Counted from the first letter of the stretch, positions 53,338 to 64,000 are shown. The stretch: 64,000 nucleotides of DNA from Xenorhabdus bovienii SS-2004 (GCF_000027225.1 NC_013892.1:4161499-4225498), one strand, 5' to 3'. Program-made: numbers and translations. The notes: a model not told the origin generated them from the letters alone.

Positions 53338-54075
53338 ATGAAAAAGATCAATGTATTAGTCGCCGCGTTAGGCGCATTAGGGTTTATGGCACAAGCTCAG
53401 GCAAGTGTTGGATTTGGCCAGAGTCAAGAAGACACTACACCTCACATTAAGGTTGGTGCCACCAAAGCGAGTTCAAGTCCACACGGTGGCTCAGGTAATG
53501 AACCAGGCATTGGCGTCAGTTCCGTTCGTGACGGTATGCTCATCGGCTTTTCCGGATTAACCCGTATGGCTCCTGCTGACAGCAATGGTATTCATAATAT
53601 CTCGATGGCAGGCGCACCCGGCTCTCACGGTGGTATGGGTGTATTTCATTTCAGCAAAGTCGCCAATGCGGACGTTTACTTTGGCGAATGGTCACAGACA
53701 GGTAATGCAACAGACACAACCCATACCGTTTATTATGCGGGCAAGGACATTACCACCAATATGCCAACCGACGGTACAGCTACCTATGTGGTGAACGGTA
53801 TTAACCAGTACAGCGGTGACAATGCCCTTTCCGGCACATTAACGGCAGATTTTGGTGAAAAAACGCTGATCGGCTCCATAGAAAATACCGCTATGACAGT
53901 CAGCATTGATGCCGATATCCAGTCTGATGCCCAATTCTCAGGTCTTGCTACAACAGGTGATCTTGAGGGAGAAACCCAAGGTCACTTCTTTGGTGATGGT
54001 GCTTCCAGTCTGGCGGGATATGCCAAATTTGATGATCAATCCAAGGATACCGCTTTCGGTGGTTCGAAACAGTAA
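53338..54075 (+). CDS. hrpC: Hemophilin-type haem-binding protein, T11SS cargo
   Basis: A 245-residue secreted protein. A Sec signal peptide (KKINVLVAALGALGFMAQAQA, cut before SVGFG) is followed by a Gly/Ser/His-rich N-terminal handle part with HNISMAGAPGSHGGMGVFHFSKV. The C-terminal half is the eight-stranded barrel of Slam/T11SS cargo: LSGTLTADFGEKTLIGSIE, GLATTGDLEGETQGHFFGDGASSLAGYAKFDD. It closely follows the architecture of hemophilins (HphA) and of the Xenorhabdus HrpC cargo described for this secretion system. It would capture host haem outside the cell and hand it to the receptor encoded downstream. Length is typical. Confidence 0.85.
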   Translation: MKKINVLVAALGALGFMAQAQASVGFGQSQEDTTPHIKVGATKASSSPHGGSGNEPGIGVSSVRDGMLIGFSGLTRMAPADSNGIHNISMAGAPGSHGGMGVFHFSKVANADVYFGEWSQTGNATDTTHTVYYAGKDITTNMPTDGTATYVVNGINQYSGDNALSGTLTADFGEKTLIGSIENTAMTVSIDADIQSDAQFSGLATTGDLEGETQGHFFGDGASSLAGYAKFDDQSKDTAFGGSKQ

Positions 54076-54087
54076 TTGCTAATGTTT

Positions 54088-54125
54088 CAGAGAACAATGC
54101 CAAAAATGGCATTGTTCTCTGTTTT
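54088..54125 (+). terminator. Strong hairpin between cargo and secretor genes
   Basis: CAGAGAACAATGCCA (54088-54102) pairs perfectly with TGGCATTGTTCTCTG (54107-54121) around AAAA and is followed by TTTTG. A leaky terminator here would keep the cargo message more abundant than the outer-membrane secretor, and the stem would protect its 3' end. Confidence 0.7.
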
Positions 54126-54205
54126 GTTTATTGCCGTTTTATTTATCGCTATTGATTTCTGGCTATTTATTTCTAATAACGTGAGCCTTGTGAGCTGGTT
54201 TTTCG

Positions 54206-55678
54206 ATGTCTGACAATATAACAACCCCAATATTATTAACGGCACTGATGGCCTTATGTCTCTCCCTGCCGGTTTATGCTGATGAAGATACCAACCGCAA
54301 AATCTGGCAGGAGGCGCAGCACAATCAACAAGAAAATGAAGCTGATCTGATAACGCCAGAGCCTATTTTTATTGAGGATGGTGCTTCATCGATAGTCATT
54401 AACGGACAGACATTTCAGGTAGAAAACAACCTCGATAACATCGGTCAGGCACTATACCTTGCCACTAACCATCGACAGTGGCCGGACGTCAGACGTTTTC
54501 TGACGGCTTATCAAAAACTATCCGGGCATGATGTCATGCTGGCCTCTTTTGCCCAGGGCGGCCTGGCGCGTTTTGAAGGCGATTTGGATCTCGCCGCCTA
54601 TCATTATCAAAAGCTCCTGAACCAACAACCCGACTTCACACGCATCAAGCTGGAACTGGCCCGTGTTTATTTTGAAAATCATAAAAATCGGGAAGCCGAG
54701 CAACTGTTTGTAGGATTGAGTGAACAGAACCTCTTACCGGAAACGGTCTTGAAAAATATCAACAGCTATTTGAAAGCGATAGCATTGAGAAGTGACTGGC
54801 GTGGCTCTTTTTCGGTAGGTTATGCCTATAACGATAATGTCAATATGTCTCCGGATCAGGAATCAACCTGCCTTGAATATAACCCTGATGGGAGTTGCCA
54901 GGAGGAACGCCGGATACCAAAAGCCATTAAAAAGTGGGGGATGTCTTATGACGCCACATTAAGCCGACGTTACCAACTTTCCGGTCATCACGGCATTTTT
55001 GGACGTGGCCTGATTTATGGCGAAAACTACCGTGATTACCACGCTGAAAATGAAAATACCGTCCTGCTGGTCAGCGGATACAACTACAAAAGCAGAAATC
55101 ACGATTTCTCTTTTGGCCCCCTGTTTGAATATAAACATCGGGCGGGTGATACCTATTACCGCGCCACAGGTGTCAAAACGGAATGGAGACAAACATTCAG
55201 CCCTAAAACAGCTCTCAATATCGAACTGGAGCATAAACAACTGCGGCATCAGCAGCGTTACCACTGGAAAAATGGCGACCTCTCCTCATCCTATCTCACT
55301 CTTTCCCATGCCATCAGCAAAGAATTTGTCATATTTGGTGGCGGTGACTGGGTCTATCGGAACAATCCGCAACCGGCGGATCGCTATCAACAATGGGGAA
55401 TTCGGGCAGGCGTATCCGGACAGATCTACCCCGGTATTAATGGCTCACTGTCTGCCACACTGCGAGAGCGGCGCTTTGGTGCTTACAGCCCGATACTGCT
55501 CGCCAGACGTCAGGATGATGAACAGATCTATACTGCCGTCATTAAAGTCCCTGCCGCTGAAATATTGGGTATGACCCCCTCTATCACTTTCCGCCATCGA
55601 CGCAATCACAGCAGTGTGAATTGGCTGTACAACTATAACAAAAACGAAGTACTGCTGAGGCTGGAAAAATATTTTTAA
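54206..55678 (+). CDS. hrpB: Type XI secretion outer-membrane protein (Slam, DUF560)
   Basis: A 490-residue outer-membrane secretor. A signal peptide (ILLTALMALCLSLPVYA) is followed by a periplasmic TPR-like region (about 80-190: GQALYLATNHRQWPDVRRFLTAYQ, ARFEGDLDLAAYHYQKLLNQQPDFTRIKLELARVYFENHKNREAEQLF). From about 195 to the final Phe comes a beta-barrel (GSFSVGYAYNDNVN ... LLRLEKYF). TPR plus DUF560 barrel defines Slam/T11SS proteins, which move or fold lipoproteins and soluble haem- and metal-capture cargo across the outer membrane. The cargo gene lies directly upstream and the receptor downstream. Confidence 0.9.
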   Translation: MSDNITTPILLTALMALCLSLPVYADEDTNRKIWQEAQHNQQENEADLITPEPIFIEDGASSIVINGQTFQVENNLDNIGQALYLATNHRQWPDVRRFLTAYQKLSGHDVMLASFAQGGLARFEGDLDLAAYHYQKLLNQQPDFTRIKLELARVYFENHKNREAEQLFVGLSEQNLLPETVLKNINSYLKAIALRSDWRGSFSVGYAYNDNVNMSPDQESTCLEYNPDGSCQEERRIPKAIKKWGMSYDATLSRRYQLSGHHGIFGRGLIYGENYRDYHAENENTVLLVSGYNYKSRNHDFSFGPLFEYKHRAGDTYYRATGVKTEWRQTFSPKTALNIELEHKQLRHQQRYHWKNGDLSSSYLTLSHAISKEFVIFGGGDWVYRNNPQPADRYQQWGIRAGVSGQIYPGINGSLSATLRERRFGAYSPILLARRQDDEQIYTAVIKVPAAEILGMTPSITFRHRRNHSSVNWLYNYNKNEVLLRLEKYF

Positions 55679-55740
55679 TCAATAAGTTATGATTTTCTAT
55701 TTGCGTGATGATGATTGACAAATTGAGGCAAGGAATATCA

Positions 55741-58674
55741 ATGGTATACCGAGTTAAAATACAGCTAACCCCCATTACAATTGCACTATCACTGGCATTT
55801 TCGCTGACAGCACCTCCCCTGTTTGCCGAACCCAAATCTACCGTCACTTCTCCAAGCAAGCAGACGGATTTGGGCAAAATTAGTGTCACGGATAACAGTG
55901 ATAAAGATGAAGCCGGTCATAATGCGGTCTATGACAAAGATATCTCCAATATCTATATCGGCAAGGAACAGATAGAGCGCTATAAAGGAGCATCTCCCGC
56001 CGATCTGATAAAAGGTGCGGTGGGTGTCTACAGCGGTGATGCCCGTAATAGCGGCGCTTTGGATATCAATATCCGTGGTATTCAGGGGCAAGGGCGCATT
56101 CCCGTCACTATTGATGGTACGGAGCAGGCTATTACAGTGGGGCGCGGTTATAATGGCGCCAATAACCGCAACTATATTGATCCCAATTTAATCAGTAGCA
56201 TCGAAATTGAAAAAGGTCCTTCCCTGAGCCGCAACATCAAAGGTTCAATCGGCGGAGCCGTGGTTATCAAAACATTAACCATTGATGATGTCGTACCAAA
56301 AGGGGAAACTTTCGGCATCAATACCAAAGTGGAAACCAGCAGCAATTCAGTTAAGGAACGCAAGCCTTCTTTGGTACTGGGACAAGACTACCGCGATGTT
56401 CCCAACTTTATCCAAAATGGCGTCGAAGCTGATCCTGAGTTGAAAATCACGCCCCATTCGTCAAAAGACAATAAATTTCCCGGATTTAAAGATAATGCCT
56501 TCCGGGTCGCATTAGGAACTCGGCAGGAATATTTTGATCTGATGCTGGCTTATAGCCACCGTCGTCAGGGGAATTATTTTGCCGGCAAAGGCGGTGCACA
56601 CCGCTATGATGAACCTATTACGGCAGCAGATACCGAATTAATGAATGGCTATAAAACAACGTTAGATCCTTACCTACCGTTTGCTGCCCGTATCTATCGC
56701 CCCGGCAATGAAGTACCCAATACTTCCAGTGAGATGCGCTCCGTATTAATCAAAAATACTTGGCGCCTCACCAATGATCAGGCATTACAGTTAGGTTTTC
56801 GCAATACTCACATGGAATTTGGCGATATCATGCCTTCGCGCTTGGGCTGGGTGAAGGCCGAAGATAATGCTGTTCCACAATGGCCACTGGCGAATGTCCA
56901 CCAGCAAGCCGTCAATCTGACTTATAAATGGCAAGCGGCGGACAACCCCTATATCGATTTTGATATGAATCTCTGGGCGACCCGCACGACAAGCAATACT
57001 AATACCGCTGGGGGATATCCCCGAACACCTGTAGAGAGGGACTACTCTTGGGATAATGGCAGTGGTGTCAAAGCCTCTCACATTGATGGCACATTGATTG
57101 ATACCGCCAAAACCAATGCCCAAAACAATCGCTGGGGCGTGGATATCTCCAATAAATTTACCTTGGCCTCCAGTTTGGATCTGACCTTAATGGGGAATTT
57201 CCAACGTGAGCATCTCGACTCCAATGATGGCTACAATCCCTTAAATATGTACTTCTTCCAGTCGCCAGCACGGAAAGGGCAGCGTCAGGAAATCAATCTC
57301 GCCTTTAACTTTGACTGGCGACCAACATCATGGCTGGCACTAAGTGCCGGTGCCAAACGTGTCTCCTATTGGTCCAAAGATGATTTTCTTAGTGAACGAC
57401 GTGCAGCAAGAGATGACCGTTATAGAAATAACTCGGAAACCACCGGACATCAAATAAGTTACTACCGAACGATGACCGAAAGAGAAGCTTATATAAAACA
57501 GAAAAAACTGTCTAAAATGAGTAGGAAAGAACGAACTGAATATTTTAAGGTAAAGACAGGAGATATCACCTCCCGCGATGGGCAGCAGCGCAAAATGGTT
57601 CGTCAAGAAGTCGACTGGCTCTACAATTCCAGCAATGGCCAACTTAATAAAAGCGATAACCCCTACTTTAATGGGCAGTTGGATATGCAGGAAAAGATTA
57701 TCGACCCAATCACGGGTAAAGAGGGATATAAGTATGAATATGGCTCAGGAGTTGATGCAAATGGTATAAGGCGTGAGATTCCTGATGCTGATCCCTGGGA
57801 ACCTGCTTCTAAACGCAAAGATCACGCGTGGGCGCCCACTTTCTCTGCTACTGCCTATGTAACGGATGATTTCCGTATCTATACCCGCTATGCCGAAGCC
57901 GTCAGAATGCCCAGTATTTTTGAAGACACTGTGGGTTTCTCCGGTAACAAAAGCAATCGCGTAGGCCAAAAATTCAAACCCGAACGAGCCAAAACCACTG
58001 AAGTTGGGTTCGTCTATGATTTCAGCCAATTGGTTGATGCTGAACGCCATGCCGATATCAAAGTTTCTTACTACAACACCGTGATTGAAAATGTATTTGA
58101 CCGGGATAACACCTATGAATTTTCTCAAATGGACAAACAGAAACTTGCCGGTCTGGAACTACAGGCGCGTTACGACAATGGCAGTTTCTTTACCGATATG
58201 GGATTAACCTACAACCTGAAAAATAAAGTGTGCGACAACAATTCTTCATTGAGAATGAATTCATTGAATCGCTACGATATACCAGAATGTATTGATGGCG
58301 GTTTTGCGGGAGGCTATCTGCGTACTTCCATTCAGCCCCAATATTCAGCGAATCTGACTGTCGGCGGGCGCCTGTTTGATGAGAAGCTGGAGCTGGGCAG
58401 CCGGATGCTTTACCACAGCAAAGCAGAGAACAAAGATGAAAAATGGCTGATGGAAGCATTACCTGATGTCTATAAGGGCCAATCAAATAACCCAATGCGC
58501 TGGAATCCGGTTTTCACCGTCGATGCCTATGTTAGCTACCAGATCACGCCAACCCTATCGATGGAACTGACCGGAACGAACTTAACCAATCGCTACTATC
58601 TCGATCCCCTGACACGCTCCATGATACCTGCGCCGGGGAGAACCTTTAAACTCAGTATTACCAGCCAGTTTTAG
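55741..58674 (+). CDS. TonB-dependent haem/hemophilin receptor
   Basis: About 977 residues from ATG 55741, which has AAGGA upstream and is followed by a signal peptide ending LFAEP; the frame is open 12 codons further up. The plug domain has LGKISVTD, a possible TonB box region, YKGASPADLIKGAVGVYSGDARNSGALDINIRGIQGQGRIPVTIDGTEQ and SIEIEKGPSLSRN. The barrel ends LTGTNLTNRYYLDPLTR...FKLSITSQF, the standard terminal strand with C-terminal Phe. It should import haem delivered by hemophilin (HphR-like), powered by the TonB encoded next. Confidence 0.92.
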   Translation: MVYRVKIQLTPITIALSLAFSLTAPPLFAEPKSTVTSPSKQTDLGKISVTDNSDKDEAGHNAVYDKDISNIYIGKEQIERYKGASPADLIKGAVGVYSGDARNSGALDINIRGIQGQGRIPVTIDGTEQAITVGRGYNGANNRNYIDPNLISSIEIEKGPSLSRNIKGSIGGAVVIKTLTIDDVVPKGETFGINTKVETSSNSVKERKPSLVLGQDYRDVPNFIQNGVEADPELKITPHSSKDNKFPGFKDNAFRVALGTRQEYFDLMLAYSHRRQGNYFAGKGGAHRYDEPITAADTELMNGYKTTLDPYLPFAARIYRPGNEVPNTSSEMRSVLIKNTWRLTNDQALQLGFRNTHMEFGDIMPSRLGWVKAEDNAVPQWPLANVHQQAVNLTYKWQAADNPYIDFDMNLWATRTTSNTNTAGGYPRTPVERDYSWDNGSGVKASHIDGTLIDTAKTNAQNNRWGVDISNKFTLASSLDLTLMGNFQREHLDSNDGYNPLNMYFFQSPARKGQRQEINLAFNFDWRPTSWLALSAGAKRVSYWSKDDFLSERRAARDDRYRNNSETTGHQISYYRTMTEREAYIKQKKLSKMSRKERTEYFKVKTGDITSRDGQQRKMVRQEVDWLYNSSNGQLNKSDNPYFNGQLDMQEKIIDPITGKEGYKYEYGSGVDANGIRREIPDADPWEPASKRKDHAWAPTFSATAYVTDDFRIYTRYAEAVRMPSIFEDTVGFSGNKSNRVGQKFKPERAKTTEVGFVYDFSQLVDAERHADIKVSYYNTVIENVFDRDNTYEFSQMDKQKLAGLELQARYDNGSFFTDMGLTYNLKNKVCDNNSSLRMNSLNRYDIPECIDGGFAGGYLRTSIQPQYSANLTVGGRLFDEKLELGSRMLYHSKAENKDEKWLMEALPDVYKGQSNNPMRWNPVFTVDAYVSYQITPTLSMELTGTNLTNRYYLDPLTRSMIPAPGRTFKLSITSQF

Positions 58675-58682
58675 AGGATGAT

Positions 58683-59501
58683 ATGACCAACACAGCCATA
58701 TTGGAGAGTCCAACCAACCATTTTCCGCTACTGCCCGGAAAGCAACTTCTGGTTGGTATCCTGATTGCCATTTTATTGCATATCAGTCTGATATGGCTGT
58801 TCAATCGACATTCCTCATATGATGACAGCGCTCATCATGTAAACCAAAGTTCGCCCTTAACAGGGCTTTCCATCACGATGGTAGCCGCTTCGTCATGGCA
58901 AAATGAGCCAGAGCCTGTCTCTCCTCCGCCCCCGTTGATCACCGCGCCTGAATCGCCGACAAAGCCAGAAATTGCTCTGGATAAAGCGGTTCAGCCCGAA
59001 AACAGGCTGGAAAAACCCTTGGAATCCGTCAAACCGCAAAAACGCCAAAAACAGCAAAAAGAAAAACCACAGGAGAAGGTAGAAAAAAAATCAGCACCAT
59101 CACCACAAGTTCAGAAAGACAATAATGAAGAATTTGAAACCAGCGGCACTGATCAAATCAATGCACAAAGCAGCATGAGCCGAGCCGCAACCACACAGCC
59201 TCTGGTGGGTCAGGGCAATAGCGCGCTGGATAATTACCAGTCAAGACTCAAGCAAGAAGTTGAAAGCCACAAACGTTATCCCCGTAAAGCAAAGCGAATG
59301 AAACAACAAGGCACAGTGACCATTGGTTTTACTCTGCTTAATGACGGTTCATTCACGGCTGCCAGAGTGATCAATTCCTCTGGCAACAGCGTACTGGATG
59401 ATGCCGCGCTGGATGCCATCGCCCGCGCCAGTTCGGTTGGACCCAAACCGGTAGATATGGCACCCGATGTAACGCTTAAAATTGATTTTGAGCTGAATTA
59501 A
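58683..59501 (+). CDS. TonB family energy transducer
   Basis: A 272-residue TonB protein. One N-terminal membrane anchor (LLVGILIAILLHISLIWLF) is followed by a Pro/Lys/Glu-rich rod (PEPVSPPPPLITAPESPTKPE; KPQKRQKQQKEKPQEKVEKK) and a C-terminal TonB domain (YPRKAKRMKQQGTVTIGFTLLNDGSF, ASSVGPKPVDMAPDVTLKIDFELN). It starts 9 bases after the receptor stop. It is a dedicated TonB for this system; ExbB/ExbD are not in the window. Confidence 0.92.
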   Translation: MTNTAILESPTNHFPLLPGKQLLVGILIAILLHISLIWLFNRHSSYDDSAHHVNQSSPLTGLSITMVAASSWQNEPEPVSPPPPLITAPESPTKPEIALDKAVQPENRLEKPLESVKPQKRQKQQKEKPQEKVEKKSAPSPQVQKDNNEEFETSGTDQINAQSSMSRAATTQPLVGQGNSALDNYQSRLKQEVESHKRYPRKAKRMKQQGTVTIGFTLLNDGSFTAARVINSSGNSVLDDAALDAIARASSVGPKPVDMAPDVTLKIDFELN

Positions 59502-59635
59502 ATAACCTGAGATTTGCTTAATTGCTTATACATTCCAACCTAGAAAACCGAGCTTGAATTTACGGGATTGTGATATCGCTATTTTTAAACGAAGCTGAGG
59601 TTAAAATAAGAACATTAGGTATTTTTTTCACCCAT

Positions 59636-61000
59636 TCATTTCCCAATACAAAAGCTCGAAAAAATCCGTCCCAGCAAATCATCCGAAGTAAATTCACCGG
59701 TAATTTCACACAATACCTGTTGCGCCAGTCGCAATTCTTCCGCCAGCAATTCCCCTGAACGGGCAAAAACCAGTTGTTGATGGCCTTCCTGCAAATGTTC
59801 TGCTGCCGTGTTCAACGCCTGTAAATGGCGGCGACGGGCGAGAAAGCCCCCTTCGGTATTGCTGTTGAAACCCATCGCCTCTTTGAGATGATCCCGCAGC
59901 AAATCAATACCTTTTCCCTCACGGGCGGAGAGGCGGATTAATGAGTAACCACTTACTTCTAATACGCCGGTTTCTTCTCCGGTCATATCGGTCTTATTGC
60001 GAATCACGGTAACAGGCAGTGATGCAGGCAGCTTTGCCATAAATTCCGGCCAGATTTTCGCAGGTTCAACGGCATCCGTGGTCGTGCTATCTACCATAAA
60101 CAGCACCCGATCCGCCTGCTCGATTTCCTGCCATGCGCGTTCGATACCAATGCGTTCCACTTCATCGCTCGCTTCGCGCAGCCCCGCCGTATCAATAATA
60201 TGCAGCGGCATTCCATCAATATGAATATGCTCACGCAAAACATCGCGTGTTGTACCTGCGATATCGGTGACAATCGCCGCTTCTCGGCCAGCCAATGCGT
60301 TAAGCAGGCTGGATTTTCCCGCATTTGGCCGCCCCGCGATAACTACTTTCATCCCTTCACGCAACAAACTCCCCTGGCGTGCCTGTGAACGGACGTGATC
60401 AAGTTCTTCAATCACTTCATCCAGCCTGGCTTCTATCTTGCCATCGGAAAGAAAATCAATTTCCTCATCAGGAAAATCAATCGCCGCTTCAACGTAGATA
60501 CGAAGGTTAGTAAGCGCTTCCACCATTTGGTGGACTTGATGGGAAAATGTTCCTTGCAGAGAATTCATTGCTGAACGGGCAGCTTGCTCAGAACTGGCGT
60601 CAATCAGATCCGCAATCGCCTCAGCCTGCGCCAGGTCGAGCTTGTCATTCAAAAATGCACGTTCAGAAAATTCACCCGGATTAGCAATACGCACAGCAGA
60701 AATTGTCAGAATACGTTTTAACAGCAGATCAAGAATGACTGGCCCACCGTGCCCCTGAAGTTCCAGCACATCTTCGCCGGTAAAAGAGTTGGGGCCGGGG
60801 AAGTAAAGTGCGATGCCTTGATCCAGCACAGTTCCATCCACATCACGGAAGGGTAAATAATCAGCGTAACGGGGCTTCGGCAACTTGCCCAATACCACCT
60901 CAGCAACTTCCGCCGCCTTAGGGCCAGAAATACGCAGGATGCCTACACCGCCTCGTCCCGGAGGAGTGGCCTGAGCGACTATCGTATCGGTGGTATTCAT
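59636..61000 (-). CDS. mnmE: tRNA uridine-5-carboxymethylaminomethyl modification GTPase
   Basis: With MnmG, makes cmnm5U at the wobble position of several tRNAs. The 454 residues start [25 protein letters not shown] (ATG 60998-61000; an in-frame Met eight codons up is less likely). The tetrahydrofolate-binding domain comes first, then the GTPase with [14 protein letters not shown] (G1), DIAGTTRD (G2), DTAG (G3) and NKTD (G4). The C-terminus is FSSFCIGK with the conserved catalytic Cys region. Standard length. Confidence 0.97.
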   Translation of the reverse strand: MNTTDTIVAQATPPGRGGVGILRISGPKAAEVAEVVLGKLPKPRYADYLPFRDVDGTVLDQGIALYFPGPNSFTGEDVLELQGHGGPVILDLLLKRILTISAVRIANPGEFSERAFLNDKLDLAQAEAIADLIDASSEQAARSAMNSLQGTFSHQVHQMVEALTNLRIYVEAAIDFPDEEIDFLSDGKIEARLDEVIEELDHVRSQARQGSLLREGMKVVIAGRPNAGKSSLLNALAGREAAIVTDIAGTTRDVLREHIHIDGMPLHIIDTAGLREASDEVERIGIERAWQEIEQADRVLFMVDSTTTDAVEPAKIWPEFMAKLPASLPVTVIRNKTDMTGEETGVLEVSGYSLIRLSAREGKGIDLLRDHLKEAMGFNSNTEGGFLARRRHLQALNTAAEHLQEGHQQLVFARSGELLAEELRLAQQVLCEITGEFTSDDLLGRIFSSFCIGK

Positions 61001-61035
61001 GAAACTCTCTCTTTGACTAATCAACTGAAATAATA

Positions 61036-61056
61036 AAGGCGGCCAATGACCGCCTT
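61036..61056 (-). terminator. Hairpin terminator between yidC and mnmE
   Basis: AAGGCGG-TCATTGG-CCGCCTT on the minus strand, followed by TATTATT, lies 22 bases after the yidC stop. A smaller palindrome AGCTCTTTTAAAGAGCT overlaps the stop codon itself. Partial termination would lower mnmE relative to yidC. Confidence 0.65.
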
Positions 61057-61077
61057 CTAGTCAGCTCTTTTAAAGAG

Positions 61078-62691
61078 CTACTTTTTTTCGCGGGTATGCA
61101 AACCGCGTTTTTCCAGACTGCGGAAAATAACCTGCTGCTGGATGATGGTGACCAAGTTACTGACGATATAGTACAGCACCAGACCAGACGGGAACCACAG
61201 GAAGAAGACAGTGAACATGACGGGCATGTAAGTCATGATTTTCTGCTGCATAGGGTCGGTTACGGTCGTTGGTGACAGTTTCTGGATCACAAACATGGTC
61301 GCACCCATCAGCAATGGCAGAATGTAGTAAGGGTCTTGTGCGGACAAGTCCTCAATCCAACCAATGAATGGCGCATGACGCAACTCAACAGAACCCATCA
61401 GCATGTAATACAACGCAAGGAAGATTGGCATCTGAATCACCAGAGGCAGACAGCCACCCAGCGGATTCACTTTTTCTGTTTTGTACAGCGCCATCATTTC
61501 CTGACTCATGCGCTGACGATCATCACCATGACGCTCACGCATCGCCGTAATTTTCGGCTGCAACAGACGCATTTTCGCCATGGAGGTGTATTGCGCCTTA
61601 GTCAGCGGATACATGATACCGCGCACGATAAAGGTAATGGCGATGATGGAGAAGCCCCAGTTACCGATGAATTCATGCAGGAATTTCAGCAACTTGAACA
61701 GAGGTTGAGAAATAAACCACAACCAGCCGTAATCAACAGTCAGATCCAGATGTGGAGCAACTTCAGCCATTTTGTCCTGGATTTCAGGACCTACCCACAG
61801 GGTAGAGGAGATATTCTGCTTGCTGTTAGGCGCAATATTGACGGTTTCACCTTTGTACCCGATTATCGCCATTTTCTGGTTTTTCAGGTCAATAGTGTAA
61901 AACGTGTTGGTAGAGTTTGCGCCCGGCACCCAAGCGGTGGCGAAATATTGCTGCAACATCGCTACCCAGCCACCGTTGGTCGTTACGGCTAACGCTTTAT
62001 CTTCAATATCGCCGAATTTGTATTTTTCGTATTTTGCTTCAGCGGATGAATAAGCAGCACCGCGATAAGTATGCAGAGCAAAGTTGCTGCTGCCAGTATC
62101 ACGACTTTTCGGCAGCTCAACACTCTGCTTCAACTGACCAAAGAACGCCATCTGCAACGGCTTGTCAGTCACATTATCGATGTTGTAATCGACAGAAACC
62201 GCGTAATTACCGCGTTTCAAAATGAAGGTTTTGACATAAACAACACCATCTGGTGCAGTGTAAGTCATCGGAATACGCAATTCATTCTGACCATCAGCCA
62301 AAACGTAGCTATCCTGAGTGGTGTGGTAAAACGGGCGGTCAGCTTGATTATCTGGGCCATTGGTGCCAGTTAATCCACTTTGAGCCTGATAAATGAATTC
62401 AGGGGTGCTTTCGAGCAGTTTGAATGGTTTGTTTGAACCGAGGGTATCAGGATAGGCCAGCAGATCAGCCTCTTCGATATCACCGCCACGGGTATTGATG
62501 TGCAAAGAAAGCACATCCGTTTTCACGGTGATCAGTTTACCTTGCCCACTGCTAGCTTCACTACTCGGCGTATTTGCTTGTTGCGTGATCTGTGCCGTTG
62601 GTTGTGGGTTCTGATCTTTCTCCCACGCCTGCCAGACCAAGAACGAAACAAACAGCAAAGCGATGAAAAGAAGATTGCGTTGCGAATCCAT
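61078..62691 (-). CDS. yidC: Membrane protein insertase YidC
   Basis: Inserts and folds inner-membrane proteins, alone or with SecYEG. The 537 residues have the N-terminal anchor ([17 protein letters not shown]), a large periplasmic domain (about 60-340) and the conserved five-helix core from about 350: [37 protein letters not shown] with the groove Arg, and the [23 protein letters not shown] loop. Length is typical of gamma-proteobacteria. It lies in the rpmH-rnpA-yidD-yidC-mnmE group. Confidence 0.97.
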   Translation of the reverse strand: MDSQRNLLFIALLFVSFLVWQAWEKDQNPQPTAQITQQANTPSSEASSGQGKLITVKTDVLSLHINTRGGDIEEADLLAYPDTLGSNKPFKLLESTPEFIYQAQSGLTGTNGPDNQADRPFYHTTQDSYVLADGQNELRIPMTYTAPDGVVYVKTFILKRGNYAVSVDYNIDNVTDKPLQMAFFGQLKQSVELPKSRDTGSSNFALHTYRGAAYSSAEAKYEKYKFGDIEDKALAVTTNGGWVAMLQQYFATAWVPGANSTNTFYTIDLKNQKMAIIGYKGETVNIAPNSKQNISSTLWVGPEIQDKMAEVAPHLDLTVDYGWLWFISQPLFKLLKFLHEFIGNWGFSIIAITFIVRGIMYPLTKAQYTSMAKMRLLQPKITAMRERHGDDRQRMSQEMMALYKTEKVNPLGGCLPLVIQMPIFLALYYMLMGSVELRHAPFIGWIEDLSAQDPYYILPLLMGATMFVIQKLSPTTVTDPMQQKIMTYMPVMFTVFFLWFPSGLVLYYIVSNLVTIIQQQVIFRSLEKRGLHTREKK

Positions 62692-62693
62692 CG

Positions 62694-62954
62694 TTAATGT
62701 TCTCTGTTATCTTCGTTTTTTTTAGGTGGGACAGGATCATCACCACCTACGTGTAAGGGGTGGCATTTTAATATGCGTTTCACTGTTAACCAACTGCCTT
62801 TTATCATTCCAAACCTGCGCAATGCCTCAATGCCATATTGAGAACAGGTAGGATGAAAACGACAGCGAGGCCCCAACAGTGGACTGATCACCAACTGGTA
62901 GCCCCTGATTATCGCAATCAAGAGCCGCGAACCAAGCGACAGTGACGACGCCAT
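62694..62954 (-). CDS. yidD: Membrane protein insertion efficiency factor
   Basis: An 86-residue protein with the family core [43 protein letters not shown] and [22 protein letters not shown]. The three conserved Cys and the amphipathic first helix are present. It overlaps the rnpA 3' end by 37 bases and precedes yidC by 2 bases, suggesting tight coupling. Confidence 0.95.
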   Translation of the reverse strand: MASSLSLGSRLLIAIIRGYQLVISPLLGPRCRFHPTCSQYGIEALRRFGMIKGSWLTVKRILKCHPLHVGGDDPVPPKKNEDNREH

Positions 62955-63277
62955 AATTTGCCCAACGCCTCCGTTAGCTCACGATTATCAAGCTCAGCAA
63001 CCCCTTTCCTCACCAAAACCACAAAATCCATGGAAGGCAAATTATGCTGGTTTAAACGAAAACTTTCACGAGCCAATCGCTTAATACGATTACGTTCATG
63101 AGCGCGTTTAACATTTTTTTTAGCGACGGTTAGACCGATGCGGGGATGCCCCAGCTCATTAAGGCGCCCAAGAATGGTTATCTCTGCGGAGCTTGCCCGT
63201 TGTGGCTGCTGGAAAACATAAGTGAAATGCTCGGGAGTTAACAAACGTAACTCCCTCGGAAAAGCGAGCTTAACCAC
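62918..63277 (-). CDS. rnpA: Ribonuclease P protein component
   Basis: The protein subunit of RNase P, which binds the tRNA 5' leader. 119 residues; it begins [24 protein letters not shown], and the RNA-binding RNR motif is [23 protein letters not shown]. It follows rpmH by 18 bases in the conserved operon. Confidence 0.96.
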   Translation of the reverse strand: MVKLAFPRELRLLTPEHFTYVFQQPQRASSAEITILGRLNELGHPRIGLTVAKKNVKRAHERNRIKRLARESFRLNQHNLPSMDFVVLVRKGVAELDNRELTEALGKLWRRHCRLVRGS

Positions 63278-63295
63278 GTGGTATGATTAGCTTTA

Positions 63296-64000
<705 letters not shown>

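Overview
The window looks like chromosome of an insect-associated enterobacterium of the Xenorhabdus/Photorhabdus group (order Enterobacterales, Morganellaceae). The grounds are: housekeeping gene orders typical of enterobacteria (waaA-waaE-coaD-mutM; rpmG-rpmB-radC-coaBC-dut-slmA-pyrE-rph-yicC; mnmE-yidC-yidD-rnpA-rpmH next to the dnaA promoter), a Klebsiella/Serratia/Proteus-type LPS core locus, and a type XI secretion (T11SS/Slam) hemophilin locus of the kind described in Xenorhabdus. The genus is inferred from memory of gene content, not from a search.

Layout. 1-14.9 kb: LPS core/outer-core locus with family 2, 4 and 9 glycosyltransferases, a WalW-type deacetylase, waaQ-wabG-wabH, waaA-waaE-coaD, mutM, the O-antigen ligase waaL, and an internally deleted heptosyltransferase-like gene. 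15-21.6 kb: conserved translation, CoA, pyrimidine and nucleoid-occlusion genes. 21.6-35.1 kb: three adjacent integrative elements stacked at the 3' end of yicC and separated by direct repeats. Element 1 (about 10.7 kb) is a P4-like satellite: integrase, AlpA regulator, P4-style leader with Ash/Icd-like gene, alpha-type primase-helicase, iteron-like origin, Ogr/Delta-type activator and a Phd-Doc toxin-antitoxin. Unusually it also carries its own P2-type major capsid protein and a shortened P2 gpO-type capsid protease. Element 2 is reduced to debris plus an intact dinD. Element 3 is an integrase fragment fused to a duplicated phd.

35.2-43 kb: MFS exporter with a divergent SufR-like Cys-cluster regulator; a PfkB kinase/NCS1 permease pair with a divergent GntR/UTRA regulator; an LTA-synthase-like membrane sulfatase. 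43.0-51.1 kb: the former formate dehydrogenase-O locus. An fdhE pseudogene sits at one end and the first 20 codons of fdoG at the other, next to an intact fdhD. Everything between (fdoI, fdoH and most of fdoG) has been replaced by foreign DNA: an alpha/beta hydrolase, an isochorismatase-like hydrolase, an IS110 remnant, a LysR regulator, a candidate bacteriocin with convergent immunity gene, and a plasmid-type replication initiator now fused in frame to the FdoG Tat leader.

51.1-59.5 kb: fdhD, an acetyltransferase-like gene, then an iron-regulated haem acquisition operon (hemophilin cargo, T11SS outer-membrane protein, TonB-dependent receptor, TonB) behind a probable Fur box. 59.6-64 kb: mnmE, yidC, yidD, rnpA, rpmH and the dnaA upstream region with a perfect DnaA box; dnaA itself should start just beyond the window.
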